NCBI GenBank assembly: GCA_003243275.1
Contig: QFQR01000033.1
Span: 1 to 6,539 of the forward strand
DNA length: 6,539 nt
Direction: 5' to 3'
Origin: Leifsonia xyli
GTDB taxonomy: Bacteria > Actinomycetota > Actinomycetes > Actinomycetales > Microbacteriaceae
Under the pieces are notes generated by a model. It saw nothing but the letters and a program-made list of their open reading frames with translations, was not told the origin of the DNA and did no database searches. Positions 5,483 through 6,539 of this stretch are shown one piece after another; the first letter of the stretch is position 1, and every line of letters begins with the position of its first letter. The translations under genes and the position numbers were made by a program.

Positions 5483-6160
5483 ATGTCGAACGGCTCATTC
5501 GTCGCCTACTATCGCGTCAGCACAGCAAAGCAGGGCGCGTCCGGTCTTGGCCTCGAGGCTCAGAAGGAAGCCGTGCGGCGCCACCTGAACGGCGGCGACT
5601 GGCGCATCGTCGGCGAGTTCGTCGAGGTCGAAAGCGGAAAGTCGAGCAAGAACCGCCCGCAATTGGCTCGAGCGCTGGCGATGGCCCGGCTTCACAGGGC
5701 TCCGCTCATCGTCGCCAAACTGGACCGTCTGTCGCGCAACGCCGCCTTTCTGCTCACCTTGCGCGACAGCGGCGCGAAGTTCGTAGCGGCGGACATGCCG
5801 GACGCGAACGACATGACCGTAGGCATCTTGGCCGTTGTCGCTCAAGCCGAGCGAGAGGCGATCAGTCGCCGCACGAAAGAGGCCCTCGCGGCCGCGAAGG
5901 CGCGAGGGACGAAACTCGGCGGAGACCGGGGCCGCACCTTAAGCGATGAGAACCGTCGCGCGGCTCTTGCCGCACGCCAGGCGGCGGCGCGTGATCGCGC
6001 GGCGGACGTTGGCGCTGTAATTCTTGAACTTCGCGAGCGTGGCGTCACGAGCCTCGCGGGCATCGCACGCGAACTTACCGCGCTGCATATCCCAACAGCG
6101 CGTGGCTCAAGGTCTTGGTCGGCAGTCCAAGTCCAACGCACACTTTCTCGGCTAAGCTAG
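5483..6160 (+). CDS. Small serine recombinase (resolvase/invertase family), 225 residues
   Basis: ATG 5483, TAG 6158-6160, complete. The N-terminal catalytic domain (about 1-135) shows YYRVST, with the expected nucleophile Ser13 and Arg11, then GLGLEAQ (21-27), VESGKSSKNRPQL (49-61) and KLDRLSRN (79-86) with the conserved arginines Arg82 and Arg85. The E-helix follows as VGILAVVAQAEREAISRRTK (113-132). A basic linker (AKARGTKLGG) leads to a C-terminal helix-turn-helix near 180-225, including LAGIARELTALHIPTARGSR and a closing SWSAVQVQRTLSRL. The length fits DNA resolvases and invertases, not the large phage integrases. All catalytic features are present, so it should be active. It would cut and rejoin DNA through a phosphoserine link. 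No Shine-Dalgarno precedes the ATG, so translation may be weak. The palindromes just upstream are the natural candidates for its site and operator. Whether it resolves, inverts or excises cannot be told. Confidence 0.93.
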   Translation: MSNGSFVAYYRVSTAKQGASGLGLEAQKEAVRRHLNGGDWRIVGEFVEVESGKSSKNRPQLARALAMARLHRAPLIVAKLDRLSRNAAFLLTLRDSGAKFVAADMPDANDMTVGILAVVAQAEREAISRRTKEALAAAKARGTKLGGDRGRTLSDENRRAALAARQAAARDRAADVGAVILELRERGVTSLAGIARELTALHIPTARGSRSWSAVQVQRTLSRLS

Positions 6161-6319
6161 CCTCGTATTGAAAATTCTAGTATTATGCAAAAGTTTTCCA
6201 TACTCCCTCTGGTGCGATTTTGAATATACGTCCAAGAACCGTATTTGTAAATCTCTCAGATTTTCCAATTTACTACTGAAGCGAACAGCGTACGGTCTCC
6301 GGATTGACGGAGGTATCTC
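6161..6319 (+). promoter_or_regulatory. AT-rich leader with a hairpin covering the next ribosome binding site
   Basis: This spacer is much AT-richer than the recombinase gene. TATTAT (6181-6186) is a possible -10, but no good -35 is evident. At the 3' end CTCCG (6297-6301) pairs with CGGAG (6308-6312) around a 6-nt loop, and the second arm contains most of the GGAGG ribosome binding site (6309-6313) of the 6320 ORF. The pairing is short (5 bp plus a possible G-U) and GC-rich, so it could reduce initiation. Confidence 0.4.
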
Positions 6320-6493
6320 ATGCTGGAATTCGCATCAACCCCGGATCAACTCCGCGAGAACGCAATCAGCCTGTTTTGGCGAGAACTTGCAGACTATCGA
6401 AACTTAAAATCGTCCGGACAAGATAGACTTGCGAGCGAACACGTCGAATGTATTCGGCTCTTGACCTTGCCCCCTGATTGCCCCCGTTCATAA
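6320..6493 (+). CDS. Small protein of 57 residues, unknown function
   Basis: ATG 6320, TAA 6491-6493, with GGAGG at 6309-6313 (6 nt spacing), the best start signal in this part of the window. The product begins MLEFASTPDQLRENAISLFW, continues RELADYRNLKSSGQDRLASE and HVECIRLLTLPPDC, and ends PRS. It has two likely amphipathic helices, no signal peptide and no membrane segment. I do not recognise a family; it has the look of a small accessory-region hypothetical protein. Codon use is more AT-tolerant than in the recombinase, suggesting a different source. The stop codon overlaps the foot of a hairpin. The larger frame over 6168-6407 lacks a ribosome binding site and is not preferred. Confidence 0.6.
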   Translation: MLEFASTPDQLRENAISLFWRELADYRNLKSSGQDRLASEHVECIRLLTLPPDCPRS

Positions 6494-6528
6494 CCAGAGT
6501 CCGTTCTGGTTCTGGTCCTGTCTGGACC
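6492..6528 (+). terminator. Two consecutive hairpins after the 57-residue gene
   Basis: AACCAGA (6492-6498) pairs with TCTGGTT (6505-6511) around a 6-nt loop, and GGTCC (6514-6518) pairs with GGACC (6524-6528) around 5 nt. No T run follows within the window, so this is at best a weak or factor-assisted terminator. It could also be a palindromic end of the element. Confidence 0.35.
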
Positions 6529-6539
6529 GAGCTGCGAAC

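Noticed and set aside
6168..6407. Plus-strand 79-codon frame after the recombinase
   Set aside because: It starts at a TTG without a ribosome binding site, reads AT-rich leader DNA, and overlaps the better-signalled ORF at 6320 in another frame.
1..6539. CRISPR array, tRNA or rRNA gene
   Set aside because: No regularly spaced direct repeats, and no cloverleaf with an acceptor stem or rRNA signature, were seen on either strand by eye.

Overview
The window looks like a stretch of high-GC alphaproteobacterial DNA (probably Hyphomicrobiales; the genus cannot be fixed from sequence alone) that carries a worn mosaic of prophage and mobile-element genes. Three things support this: GC-rich codon use in most genes, a secreted peptidoglycan-binding-type protein at the left edge, and a large minus-strand protein of prophage type with PWEKY/PWIKY motifs at its N-terminus.

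Layout. (1) 1-1123 is the GC-rich left flank. It holds the 5' part of a minus-strand gene for an exported protein (1-284), a gene-free GC-rich stretch (285-826), and a compact minus-strand unit made of a promoter (1064-1092), a 48-residue protein (878-1024) and a strong intrinsic terminator (827-856). A second minus-facing terminator (1099-1123) sits just upstream of that promoter. (2) About 1200-2245 is clearly AT-richer. It carries one plus-strand gene (1277-2200) that resembles phage proteins with a helix-turn-helix-like N-terminus and a P63C-like C-terminus, possibly of the BstA abortive-infection type. It is split by one in-frame TAA. (3) 2246-2541 is GC-rich again and holds only an orphan C-terminal reading frame. 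(4) 2542-5165 contains two minus-strand phage-type genes that overlap slightly when read as reconstructed. The larger one would be about 730 residues if its three frame breaks were repaired. It ends in two diverged copies of a 59-residue module (36 of 59 identical). The smaller upstream one starts at TTG and seems to have one frame break near its end. (5) 5166-6160 holds a gene-poor junction with an 11-G run, two abutting palindromes, and a complete small serine recombinase gene. (6) 6161-6539 is AT-richer and ends with a small ORF whose ribosome binding site lies in a hairpin, followed by two short hairpins.

How the parts may fit together. The serine recombinase, its palindromic upstream region, the AT-rich single-gene cassette and the broken virion-type genes fit the remains of a prophage or integrative element, with the 1277-2200 gene as a possible defence or accessory cargo gene. 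Several of the minus-strand breaks can each be repaired by one base in a short homopolymer. Either the genes are decaying or the assembly has indel errors, and raw reads would have to decide between these. The most interesting objects are the interrupted BstA/P63C-like gene and the 5421-5478 palindrome pair.
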